A DNA stretch of 64,000 nucleotides from Phymatolithon calcareum. Lineage: Eukaryota; Rhodophyta; Florideophyceae; Hapalidiales. A model generated the notes under the pieces. That model worked only from the letters and a program-made list of their open reading frames with translations, was not told the origin of the DNA and searched no databases. The stretch is taken from assembly GCA_977006965.1 (NCBI GenBank), contig OZ345377.1:1922001-1986000 (forward strand), given 5' to 3'. The position numbers were made by a program, and so were the translations under genes. Below are positions 1 to 9,602 of the stretch, in pieces. Positions within the stretch are counted from its first letter, which is position 1. The number at the start of each line of letters is the position of its first letter.

Positions 1-29
1 ATTGAGGGGGTTCGTAAAATAGACACTAG
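1..29 (-). repeat. Terminus of a CTAGTG-end element copy lying outside the window
   Basis: The first 29 bases read as a GAGGGGGTTCG block followed by TAAAATAGACACTAG. This matches the reverse complement of the 5' terminus of the element at 58966 and the terminus of the copy ending at 2690. A further copy therefore abuts the window edge, and only its end is visible. Confidence 0.6.
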
Positions 30-261
30 AGCCGTTGATGAGATTCCGATTAAGGAAGCTGAATTTTCAATGCTAATAGAAGAAAGGTGCCGACTTTCCT
101 CCAGTTGGGACACATGGTACCTTCTCAATAAATCCATTTAATTACGAACCAGAGTCAGAGCCGTTGGCCAAGGATATGTAAGCAGTTGAGGTTTTCTGCA
201 CGCCTCACCTAAGAGTAGCAGGGCTAACATTTCGAACGGGTTCTAATGTAGCGTAGACTGG

Positions 262-480
262 TCACTCTTGACCGCCTTGAATGTATTTCTCTACACGTGA
301 GAGTCGTTTGCACTCATCTTCCACATCACGGCCCATCTGCGATGATGATAAAATGCGTTGGAGCGCAACGCCCTTGGCCAGGGTGCACCTCCCAGATATT
401 GTGAAATGCACGACATGTGGCTTGCTGCCTGGCTCAGCGTTGCAAGACGACATGCTCTTCGATGCACATGTTTTTTCCAT
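262..480 (-). pseudogene. LINE-C C-terminal fragment
   Basis: A 72-residue reading frame ends with GVALQRILSSSQMGRDVEDE followed by CKRLSRVEKYI. It matches the last part of LINE-C copies elsewhere in the window (ELIVLQRI, MDQETEYECKRLTRAL, REIRIKEILE then stop). It is a short diverged relic with no flanking duplication that I could find. It has no function of its own. Confidence 0.45.
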
Positions 481-639
481 AAGCTTGGGTCATATCCCTG
501 TGTCAGAGTTGAGCTTTTCTTCTCGCTTCTTACCTTGTCAGGCTCAGATTTGCAGGCATAAAACGTATTTCTCCCACGTGAATTTGAAAAAAGCCCTAAA
601 TGATATTCGATAACAGGTACATGTAGCATCAGATTGTAG

Positions 640-1118
640 CCATCAATGCTCCACGTCCGCCCCCACCAAGAGGTGGAAACTCAGGAGGAGTGTCTCTCTT
701 CTTTCGAAATCTTGTGGCGTAAACTCATATTCAAGCACGCAGAGAAAAACTTCCAGCTCATAATAGGACAGATCGGGAAAATCAAGTGTGGGGTCGTCTA
801 CCTGTCTCCGAAATCTACCAAAGAAAAAACTGAGAAATGCCTAAGCATGATAAGCACACACGCAAGGGGTACGGCAATCCTTGTTGGTGATTGGAACGCC
901 AGGCACGTTCGGTGGGACAAGTTATCTAATTGAAGAGGTAACCAGCTCGTGCGTTGGTCGGACAGGAAAAACTGGGGCATCTGCACAGGAGAAGGACCTA
1001 GGTTCCAAACAAAGAGCTACTCGAGCAATATTGACTACTTCGTAACCAAGGGTATGAGAACATCAACTATTCGATACCCGGAAGGTGCCTGGGCTGGTAG
1101 CACGCAACACAAACCAGT
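640..1118 (+). pseudogene. LINE endonuclease (APE-type) fragment
   Basis: The translation contains LIFKHAEKNFQLIIGQIG, GVVYLSPKS, a GDWNARHVRWD motif and, after a stop near 931, STQHKPV. These are central and C-terminal blocks of the apurinic-like endonuclease domain of LINE ORF2; the D-N of GDWNAR is a catalytic-site motif in the family. The closest relatives here are the endonuclease regions at 39560-40330 (LINE-A) and 38860-39480 (LINE-B). No reverse transcriptase follows. The fragment stops abruptly at 1118, where the CTAGTG-element copy X begins. In-frame stops show it is dead. Confidence 0.75.
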
Positions 1119-2690
1119 CAAATGCACTCGATGAGTTGCTTGCCCGGCACTTCACAAAACCTTCTCTGTGTCATGTGCTGCTGACATTCTGCATGGTCAC
1201 CATAGAATAACAGCCAGCTAACAACCTATAAAATCGCCAGAAGAGTTAGATGGCCCATATGAACTATATACAGGCCCACTTGTTGAATCTCTTCAGAGTC
1301 AGCACTCACTAAGTATGAATCCAAACATGCAATGCGCCTTATACCGGCATACGCGGCCAAAAGACAGTACAGAACTGCTATTCCGTGGGCCATCTCGCCT
1401 TCAAAATCTATTTGACACAGTGTGCTTTCTGTGGTCATTCGTCGGATCGACATAATCTTGACCGAGGTGACCAGCGGTACTGGGCAGAGTATACGTCACC
1501 TAATCCACTTAATTGAATTCTGCATGAAATCAACCGGAGGTATTCGGCCACCGGCATCCCTGTTTTGGAAGAAGAAGGGCCGGGGAAATACTTCTTGGAC
1601 CTGGTGCACTTCCAGAAAGCGCTCTCAGCGCCGAACTCAACTCTTGCATGAGGACGGGTATTTCGGAAAACTTAATAAGCTCTGTCACTTGAGTCTCTTT
1701 TCGCCCCTTTCTTCTCAGCCTAGCGGACGTCCAAGCAGCAAGTTTTGGCAGGTAACTTGGGGAAACATCGTCACCACGCAATCGTAATTCGAATGAAGTC
1801 CAATACCACAATTCTCAGATAAGAAGTCTCTGCTTAGAGTGCGAAGTCTCCGCAACTGAGAATAAAATCGTCTCTAAAACGGACATAGAACTTCCGCTTG
1901 TTCCTTGGCACCCAATGAGCGCACGTATTCGACTCGCGGTCGGGCGTGATGACATCAATTTCCCGGTGCGATGTTTGGTCTCAAGGGCCCTGTAAGACAT
2001 AGGCGAGAGTGCTCGGAAGAGGGCTTTTAGAGCTTCTGATATCGAAGCTTGCGTGCCCTTCTGAGGAGCATGTGATGGCGACTGCAGACGATAAACAGGC
2101 GTTTCGCGATGAAGATTGGGAAGGATGAACACTGTAAGCAGGCCTGGGCGGTACCGCGCTCTGCCGGTATTGGCTCGGTTCAAGCTGCTAAGCGTCCGGA
2201 ATGTCATCGTCAGCGTTCTCTGCCTTGACGTTGACAATGTGGACTCTCTTAATCTTCGTCTTCTTCAATGGATGACGAATCAGAATCCATTTCACGTGAT
2301 GTGACATGCTCGCTCGACCATTGATTTTCCCCGAGTACATTCTGAACCATACTACTCACCTTTTTTGACTTCGAAATGGCTCCGTATAGTCTGGAGCACT
2401 CTGCAAGACCTCTTACCGATGCTGCCTTGGTGTGTACTGATGTACCGACCGCGCGCGGCCGGTGTTTTTCTCCTGGAATGGAAGGTCTGGTACTTCTGAG
2501 TGACCAACATATTCTCGTTGCCAGTGCCGAACGAAGCGAATTTAAGGTAGTAGTGTGAATACTCCTCGCACAGAACATGAGCCAGGCTTTACGAATATGG
2601 TGTCAGCGATCTGTTTCGAATTTGCTTTATGGATTTTTTCGAGCTTTCAAATCGCCCCTCAATTGAGGGGGTTCGACACATAGACGCTAG
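1119..2690 (-). mobile_element. CTAGTG-end unclassified element, copy X (3'-truncated)
   Basis: This is the reverse complement of 58966-60550 with about 10-15 percent divergence by eye. Its outer end (2656-2690) has the palindrome CCCTCAATTGAGGGG, then GTTCG and the terminal CTAG, as in copy Z. The coding strand is minus. Open blocks include one with GEKHRPRAVGTSVHTKAASV near 2400-2460, ending in an acidic SSIEEDED run before a stop, and a second block at 1226-1453 with IRRIAC, DSYLVSADS and EIQQV motifs shared by all three copies. Frameshifts and stops separate the blocks. No known transposase signature was recognised. The other end is lost at the junction with the LINE endonuclease fragment at 1118. 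Confidence 0.6.
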
Positions 2691-2905
2691 TAGTCTGTCT
2701 AACGCCCGCATTGTCTCGTCCTTGGTCTGGTCGTGTAAATTTGCGCGGTAGGGTCTCGAGGCTCTGCTCAGCTACTGCACCGAAGTGCTCTACATAGGAA
2801 GAGGGGTTCCGCGGGGTGAAACGTCCGATGCACCATTTCACTGCCAACATTCTGTGTTTTCGCGATTGAGTAGCACGTTCGGAGTGACGCGCTCTTTCAG
2901 GTCCA
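2691..2905 (-). pseudogene. LINE-F C-terminal fragment
   Basis: The frame reads RKHRMLAVKWCIGRFTPRN, SYVEHFGAVAEQSLETL and a Pro/Arg-rich tail. This matches RKHRLLAVKWFFDRFPPRR, SYIEHFNEVAEEILKTL at 21715-21850. The (K/R)HRxLAxKWxxGRFPP block is the conserved C-terminal motif of all LINE ORF2 proteins in this window. Only this terminal part survives; it directly abuts copy X. Confidence 0.55.
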
Positions 2906-3762
2906 CGCATATCGAACATAACTCCCTACTATATTGCGTACACATGTCATGTACGCGCACAGTGAAAACGTTTCATTCTCTCTCTGTGACGAATTTACGG
3001 TCATGTGATGGCAGCGAGAGGCGGCGCCGGGGGAGGTTAGTAGTGTTGACGACATATCGCAACCATCGAGCTTATTTTCGATAACGTCCAAGCATTATTG
3101 CAAACCTGCTGTATATCTTCTGATGGGGATTCTAAGGCCCACAAAAGCTCCGGATGTCATTCTGCACGCTTGAGAATACGCAAAACTAACGTCGCCCTAG
3201 TCCTTACACTGCCTTGAAACGGGTGCTAACGTGAGAGCAGCGCATCGTTTATTATCCCTGTGGAAATAATCTTAATCCCACGAGATCAGATATTTTGCTG
3301 CATGTCTCTCATTTGATACGAGCCCAAGAGATAGCCCTCGTGTTTTCCTTTGCAGTCCTGGGACTAGCCATAGTTTCAAGCAACTAGATCGTTCGCAACC
3401 AATAATATTTTCGTTCAGGAGCTCCTCGTAACCCCTATTATCATACAGACAATGTGACTTTATTAATGCAATTAACATTGGCCACAAACTCGTGGCGTAC
3501 ATACATAGATTGATTAGAGAGGTACCACTCCATGAGATTACGTTGGTACAAGTTTTTACCTTATTATACTCTTGTTGCATTAGTGAGCTTAATTCTGTGC
3601 ATAGATCTACATCATGATTGCTTCAATTGCGCGTTCCACCTCGTGCTCCTCTTGTTCACTGCAACAGTGGAGTATTCACTCCCCCCTCGAGACCCGCTTA
3701 AGGACCAGAGGTACTACTACCTTACTGGGTCACGTATCACTCTAGACACAAGTCTGGAAATT
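2906..3762. other. No recognisable gene
   Basis: Short reading frames occur on both strands, but none has a start, a composition or a motif that sets it apart from chance. I see no repeat shared with other parts of the window. Confidence 0.4.
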
Positions 3763-3834
3763 GCAAAGTTGCCCCAAGCGTCTGTTATGCGTTGGTAACT
3801 TTTTTTTAAGAAAAATCTCCATTTCTTCTTTTTG
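3763..3834 (+). repeat. LINE-E 3' end relic
   Basis: GCAAAGTTGCCCCAAGCGTC followed by a GCGTTGGTAACTT block and a TTC-rich tail. It is the same sequence as the 3' terminus of LINE-E at 50742-50815, so this is a severely 5'-truncated copy. Confidence 0.6.
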
Positions 3835-4992
3835 TTAACTGCACTTATTGTTTCATCAGGGTCTTCTTCAGCGAGCTTACCGCCCGCAGTCCTAAACACC
3901 CCATTTGATTGAATCTTTTGCTCAGCAGAAGATAGAAGCCGACCCCTCCCGTTGGATATAATGCGTCGGTTATCGACTAAACTTAATAAGAGACTGAAAA
4001 TGATGGAAGACGTCCCAAAATACGGAATACAGTCCGCCGAGAGAAGCTATTCATTCGAACACTGAAGGAACGATATTCATGCTATGTCACGCGACTTGGA
4101 CAAAGGCTTTCGTCTCCCTGGGAGAATAGATTTTATGTTGTCCCTCTCAATCGCAATATACGTCCAAGTTATGGTTTTGCAATTCTGTTCACAGTGCGTG
4201 ATTCTGCAAAGGGTCGATGCGACAATTGCCCAGAAATTTGCAATATGCAGAATTTTTCAGACTTTATCGATTAAGATTAGAAGTACTGTAAGGCCTCAAT
4301 CCTTGAGCTGTCTTCTTCGCGTTCCAGAACATCTAATGGCACAAGATTTTTTAAACCTGGGTGAGAACTCTCATCAGAGCAGATAATACATGGCCAGAAA
4401 GATAGTGGATTCCCGTACAGATTGATAGTTACTAGAGCAGATTATCAGACCGTGTCCTGTGGGCTTACTATTCAAGACTAATATGGAGATCGATATGTTT
4501 CTGCAGAATTGCATCCGCTCATCTGGCGTTTGCCCTCCCGTGGCTACTAGTGCTTGTGATCCTTTTTTCACCTGACCTCTTTCTCTAATAGAGAGCTCCC
4601 TGCAGTTGTTTCATTGATTAAGCGATATATAGAACCTCCTCCTCACTTCCCATTCTATCCCTTTCAATGCTGATAACTTGTGCTACTAAGATTTGTGAAG
4701 TACCCCGTGAAAACAATCCGCGAAGAAAATAGTCCAAATATTTCGCCCTGCAGATAAGCCTTTTGTCACCCTCATTGATACTTCACTAACTTTTGAACCG
4801 TACACATGCTTGTAGTTCAATTGGATGACAGTTTATAACCCTTATTGTACCCTTATTTTCGAGGGAAAAGTTACCAACACACCTGCTGGGATTTCACGGC
4901 AGCCCTTCAAGTGTCACACAAACTTGGTGTAACTTCTCTTGGTTGACTCTAAAACGATCCCGGGTTGAATGGGAAACCTTCAAACGAGTTCT
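3835..4992. other. No recognisable gene
   Basis: AT-rich sequence with scattered short frames. The 100-residue frame at 4084-4386 has no recognisable motif and I do not call it a gene. Confidence 0.4.
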
Positions 4993-5028
4993 ACCAGGGG
5001 ATAGTAATATATATTACTATCCCCTGGT
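4993..5028. repeat. Perfect 36-bp palindrome
   Basis: The arm ACCAGGGGATAGTAATAT is followed immediately by its exact reverse complement. There is no loop. It is not shared with other places in the window. It could form a cruciform or an RNA hairpin; function unknown. Confidence 0.9.
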
Positions 5029-5944
5029 TCTACGGATCTTCGAAATTTTTAAAAATTAATCTTTCTGCGATGGAACTATATAAATTTTTAATTTTTTCCT
5101 TACAGTAAGGCGGCAGCCAGAAAATAAGCGAAAAAACATACTTCGTTGAAATGTGTTAGGGAACGGTTTGGTCTACAGCTCCGCATATCATCAAGTTTTG
5201 TTCTGCTCAGTGCTCCTCGGCGAGCGCATGGAGAGAAGTGGCGGGTGTAGTCGTCGCACAGTGCCCGGTCCCCGGTTTGGGAACCAGCGATCATGACGGA
5301 TCACCACTACTAACTGGTGTGTGACGGCATTCTTGAACAGAACGTGGACCTTGGTGAGGTTCTACAACGCTGAGCGCGCTAAAGGAAATAAACTCGTTTT
5401 TTGTTTTAAATCGTTCATTGCCGTTTTGCGAAATCGAGAGTACAACAAGGTTCTTTTAAGAACCTTTAAAAATATATATTTCTATGTAGAAGACACTCTA
5501 GGATATTTTTACGGAAACCGTTGACAATGCACGTCAAATTATCTCAACGAAGAAATGATGGTTTGGCGACTTCCATATTTTCAAACCATTATTACAGTCA
5601 ACCCTCGATAAATGGATCCTCTTTAAGCGTATATCCACGGTTTTTAGAATATTGATTGCGTCCACGACTACCGTTTAGACCAAAATTTATCGAAATGCTA
5701 AGATATTCAGAATACTCACTTAGTAGAATATCCTGACTGCCGATGCACGGCGCCTACCTTAAAAACATATAAAATATTGAGTACATGCCGCGGAGCATAT
5801 TCTACACATGACTGACCGGAGAGGCGGGCTGTGCCTTCTAAGCCCTCCATGCCCATGGCGGCCACACCTCGGTAAGAGTGCTCGAGTGTACGTGCATCTT
5901 ATTACAAATCGCGTCTACCAGAACTGTTTACAATGCGCCAGCAT
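5029..5944. other. No recognisable gene
   Basis: An AT-rich stretch with a pyrimidine run and TTACAG at about 5090-5106 that could pass for a splice acceptor. I found no convincing exon on either side of it. Confidence 0.35.
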
Positions 5945-6720
5945 TCAGCCATCCATAGTGGTAGCAATCCCGATCCCGGCAATACCGTCGAACACGATTT
6001 TAGCTACCACATAATTCATCAGCGACCCAGCTCTTTGACGCTGCACATGCGCCTGTGCAGCCCTGTGAAGTCGTGGCAAGCCCAATCTAGTTAGTACCGC
6101 CCCATCCACAGCTGCAAATGTGAGAATTTCTACAATTGCATCACCAACCTCTTCGTTGTAATCCGGGTTTTCAGCGTCTGCAAGTATGTCCGCAATTAGC
6201 ATGCGAATGCCAGTTATCCCTGCTACATTGGGCCTGCGCAAGACCCTCTGTATCTCTGCTATCCGCGGAGCCTCCATCTACTTTCGTGACTTTCCGGTCG
6301 GTCCGTCGCCATCTTCGAAAAGCGCTCCAGGCGTTTCTCGGTTTTTCGTTGCATCATCCCGTGTGATTAGCTCCTGTACATCCTCTGCGTGAAGTCTGTC
6401 GCTGACAACGGCGGGCATATTCCCAACTCTGACCGCGGTTCCAAAAGCGTGATACCACCTGATGGCTCGTCAGATTCTCAACACACGCTTCACGCACTTT
6501 ATCTACCACAGTTGGTTCAAGCTGTACGAATGCGCAACAGTTACGCAGATATACACTAATACATCGGTGCCACCATGATGCTCCAGCGATGTTGCAGTTC
6601 CGGGCCCGACAGTTCCCACTAGCCTAATGCCATCAAAAATGGCAACTATCACCATCCGCTTCTCTGCTCCCTGGATTCTCAGATTCGCTCTGTGTGGCGG
6701 CATCGATTGCCGCAACTACA
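5945..6720 (-). pseudogene. Decayed gene of unknown function
   Basis: Three consecutive minus-strand blocks look coding but lie in different frames. Block 1 (about 6720-6565) has MPPHRANLRIQGAEKRMVIV and IFDGIRLVGTVGPGTATSLE. A middle block contains VVDKVREACVENLTSHQVVS. Block 3 (about 6460-5945) runs through VGNMPAVVSDRLHAEDVQEL, meets a TAG directly before an ATG at 6277, and continues 110 residues (IAEIQRVLRRPNVAGITGIR, then NPDYNEEVGDAIVEILTFAA). Block order and similar composition suggest one gene broken by at least two frameshifts and a stop. I do not recognise the family; an old element gag or a host gene are both possible. Confidence 0.4.
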
Positions 6721-6789
6721 CGTCAGCTGCCTCTGCCACATGAGAAACTTTCAATCAAGAAAAAACCTGTCCACGACTCTATGGCCTAC

Positions 6790-6863
6790 GCAAAGGTGCC
6801 CGAAGTGTCTGCAGATGCATTTGTAACTTATAAATAAACTCTTACGTCTTCTTCTTCTTTCTC
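6790..6863 (+). repeat. LINE-E 3' end relic
   Basis: GCAAAGGTGCCCGAAGTGTC, then a GATGCATTTGTAACTTATAA block and a TTC-rich tail. A diverged copy of the LINE-E 3' terminus. Confidence 0.5.
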
Positions 6864-7162
6864 ACTGTTGTTCGTCCTTGCTACAGTAACCGGTCAGAAT
6901 TAAAATTACGACCCGTTATTGTGGATGAAAAGTGAAATTACCATGAGTCCCAAATAGGGGAAAGTCGGTAGATCTCTAAGCGTGTACTCAAACGTCAATC
7001 GCTCGAGCCATTACAATCCCGGTTCAGCTTCCTCTAAATTACAGTTGGAAGCCTCACTGATCGTTGTAATTGCTGAAATGAGACGACACACCCTGAAATT
7101 TTTCTTTACTGTCCAATGGGAATTGTCCTGAGCTTTGGATTGAACTTTTCATGAGTGGTTTG

Positions 7163-7212
7163 GCTCTTTTCTCACGAAGCTTCGTTGCAACGAAGCTTCG
7201 TGAGAAAAGAGC
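7163..7212. repeat. Perfect 50-bp palindrome
   Basis: A 25-bp arm beginning GCTCTTTTCTCACGAAGCTT is followed without a loop by its exact reverse complement; the centre is GTTGCAAC. It lies about 145 bp upstream of the start codon at 7358, so a role in the 5' region of that gene is possible but unproven. Confidence 0.95.
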
Positions 7213-7357
7213 ATTGTTGTCGGAGCCTCAAAAGCTCTTAAGGCAGCAGTACGATTTGAGTTCCAAACTCAATGGTATATCTCCCATATCACAATGATCT
7301 AATCCCAAGAGAGAGACGAACGCCTCGACTACAAAGGAGTTTCTTGTGCCTTCCACA

Positions 7358-7732
7358 ATGCCGTCCGCAAACGAGCTTTTCTTCTGCTTTTTGACACTGC
7401 CATGTCTGGCGATTGCTCAATCAGAGAGAAAAGCAGACTGGTGTCGTCACGTTTCCATTGCCTCCAGGCCATTCACGAACTCTACAAAATCCACGGGGTG
7501 CTATATACCTGTTCAGCCCGCGGACCGAAATTCTATTGCCCTTCGAAACACCATTGATCGAGAATGGCAGTGGACCCTGAATTTTGCACACACATCCCAC
7601 GGGCAAGCGTTTATCGTCGACAAGAACACGGTCACTTTACTTTCACAGAAAGTGTGTCTGGACGCCGGGAATTCTACCGGACATCCCTTCCGCCCACTCT
7701 ACGAAACAGTTGGGAACAAAGGGGATATTTGA
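7358..7732 (+). pseudogene. Secreted/membrane protein gene, N-terminal segment (broken by LINE-C insertion)
   Basis: The ATG at 7358 opens a frame whose first 22 residues are a typical signal peptide: a short N-region, a hydrophobic core FFCFLTLPCLAIA, then QSE. About 100 residues of a likely lumenal or extracellular domain follow, with Cys residues and N-glycosylation sequons (NST twice). The native frame continues to 7721, where a LINE-C fragment starts; the last residues before the stop at 7730-7732 come from the insert. The continuation is at 8005, after the second copy of the 14-bp TSD. I do not recognise the protein family. An upstream GTG at 7346 is less likely as start than the ATG. 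Confidence 0.6.
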
Positions 7733-7990
7733 TGATTTTATTTTTGAGAGCTCCCAAAGCCTCACCTTGGAGTAACGGGGCAGCTCTTGCATAATCTCTA
7801 CGCTATAGTCATCTGGCTGCTCAAAACGTTCTTGATTCGTAATTCTCTCCCAACAAGAGCTCCTGTAAGTCTCTTGCACTCAAACTCAATTTCTGCACTC
7901 ATCTTCGATGACGCTAGAGTACGTTGTAAGGCGACTAGTTCGACCACCGCGGTAATCCCACAGTACGCACCCAACACTGATTTCCTCCAA
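7722..7990 (-). mobile_element. LINE-C 5'-truncated insertion, 269 bp
   Basis: The insert is flanked by perfect 14-bp copies of AGTTGGGAACAAAG (7708-7721 and 7991-8004). On the minus strand it ends with GAGGCTTTGGGAGCT and an A-rich stretch, the LINE-C 3' end, and it encodes the LINE-C tail (ECKRLTGALVGREL). Target-primed insertion explains both the truncation and the TSD. It is nearly identical to the copy at 53274-53569. It interrupts the membrane protein gene; taking out 283 nt rejoins that gene in frame. Confidence 0.9.
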
Positions 7991-7991
7991 A

Positions 7992-9269
7992 GTTGGGAAC
8001 AAAGCACTTCCCATCGGATTCATCGGTGATTTTCGGACCAATCCCTCTTTCGCAGGCGAAATCTACAGCAGTTGCGCCGAGAACCCGACGGGCTGGCGTA
8101 ATTTTACATTCAAACGTTCCTTGCGAGACAAGGGGACGCCGCTGCCTGCGACGGCGGCTCAATTCCTACAAGTTCGGACAGGTGGACATGCGGGCACTGG
8201 ATCGAAACTCGTCCCCTTTGACTTCAATTACACTGCCGAGCAATTGGAAGGAGCTTTCCAGACCGCCTTGCAGCTAGCCGCCGCCAGAAACAAGCATCCG
8301 AGAAAACGAGCAGCCGACGAAATTAAATCCGGAAAACCTGTAATTCTCAACGGATTACCTTTCGAAACAGGGCATACACGGGTCGTAACAAAGGGCACCA
8401 ACGAGCTCTATCGGGAATTATTTGATGATACCACCATTGCCGCGTGGAATCGTCTTCTCGAGGCGGTTGCGTCGTTAGCAGGGAGGCCGGCTCCGCCTGT
8501 ATTGCTCCCCGAATCCATCAAGGAGCATGACATAATGGCGATCACTGTTCTTGCCGTAATCTCCATCATTACGTTCAAACAAGCACTCTCATCAGTCGCA
8601 TCTGCCAGACGCACAGATGTAAAACAATGGGATCCGCCTCGACGCAACAAAAATCTTCGTGACTGGGCGCTGATAACAACCGCATCTGAGCATTCACAAC
8701 TGGCCAAGTACCAGCCTCCGTTTAGCTCTCAGGATCTGTCAGGGCCTTCTCTCGCTTTTCTGGTCGCTGTGGTGACTATCATAGGAGCGGTGCTTCACTT
8801 TCGAAGCTCGAGCTGGCGTTACAACAAGTTTATTGTTGTACGCCAAGGAGGACTGATGACCTATGGTCCGTCAAACTCATCCTACTGGAGTTATGATTTG
8901 ACAAATGGCCTTGCCGGGGCGACCCTCGTTGTTGGTCATTGGTATATGGCGCAAATAATCGAGGTAGGTCACCGTGGACTCTTCGAGCTCATTGCTGGGA
9001 TGTATTTCCTTCTGATATTGTCGCTGTTCTACATCCTGTACAAATTCTCCACTGTCCGAGAGCATATGCTTGATAAGTACGTGTTTCGTCTGATCCTACA
9101 TGTATTTCGAGCTATTCCTCAAGCCGTCATCGGCGGTCTTCTCAGACTCTTCCGTTCTGGACGCGGAGTTTGGTTCCTCTCTTCGTACCGCAGTACCTAT
9201 CTCAGTCTTGCAGATGCTCTGGCAAAAAAGTACAAGCTCTCCATAACGCCAAATGATTTTTTTTCGTAA
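7992..9269 (+). pseudogene. Membrane protein gene, central segment with transmembrane helices
   Basis: This frame continues the segment at 7358 after the LINE-C insert and runs 425 codons to a TAA at 9267. The first part is soluble, with a sequon (NFT), an RKRAADEIKSGKP basic stretch and an acidic/aliphatic region. Hydrophobic segments follow: IMAITVLAVISIITF, SLAFLVAVVTIIGAVLHF, possibly NGLAGATLVVGHWYMAQII, and LIAGMYFLLILSLFYILY. With the leader this suggests a secreted ectodomain followed by three or four membrane helices. Downstream of the TAA the same frame stays open to the hAT insertion at 9387 and resumes beyond it. The TAA may therefore be an inactivating mutation rather than the original end. 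No homologue recognised. Confidence 0.6.
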
Positions 9270-9386
9270 CGGTGGGACGGAGAACTCATCCCGCCTTCGA
9301 GATCATCTGATCGTACAGCTCTTCAAGACAGCATCGACTCTGAGGAGGGATACGATGTACAACTGACAGAAGATGATGTGGAGAAG

Positions 9387-9600
9387 CAGGGTTGCGATAA
9401 ATATAACGGATACGTATTCGTCTTGGTGCTCCAGTACAAAATTCAATACACGTTTACTTCACGTGGTCCAATACGTATTTCCGTACATTTACTCGGGGTT
9501 GCGATAAATATAACGGAAAAGTATTCGTCTTCGTGCTCCAGTACAAAATTCAATACTGTACACGTTTACTCACGTGGTCCAATACGTATTTCCGTACATC
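9387..9600. repeat. hAT left end with tandemly duplicated terminus
   Basis: The terminal repeat and about 107 bp of subterminal sequence occur twice in tandem, starting at 9389 and 9496 (each with GGGTTGCGATAAATATAACG). The outer copy is the one joined to the TSD. The right end (11666-11688) has a single copy. Confidence 0.85.
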
Positions 9601-9602
9601 TA

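Noticed and set aside
262-629. Overlapping frames of 110, 112 and 67 residues near the window start
   Set aside because: They overlap each other on both strands and carry no motifs apart from the LINE-C tail on the minus strand.
5596-5640. CAGTCAACCCTCGATAAATG resembling a pogo/Tigger-type terminal repeat
   Set aside because: I could not find the inverted partner or a TA duplication, so a transposon end cannot be supported.
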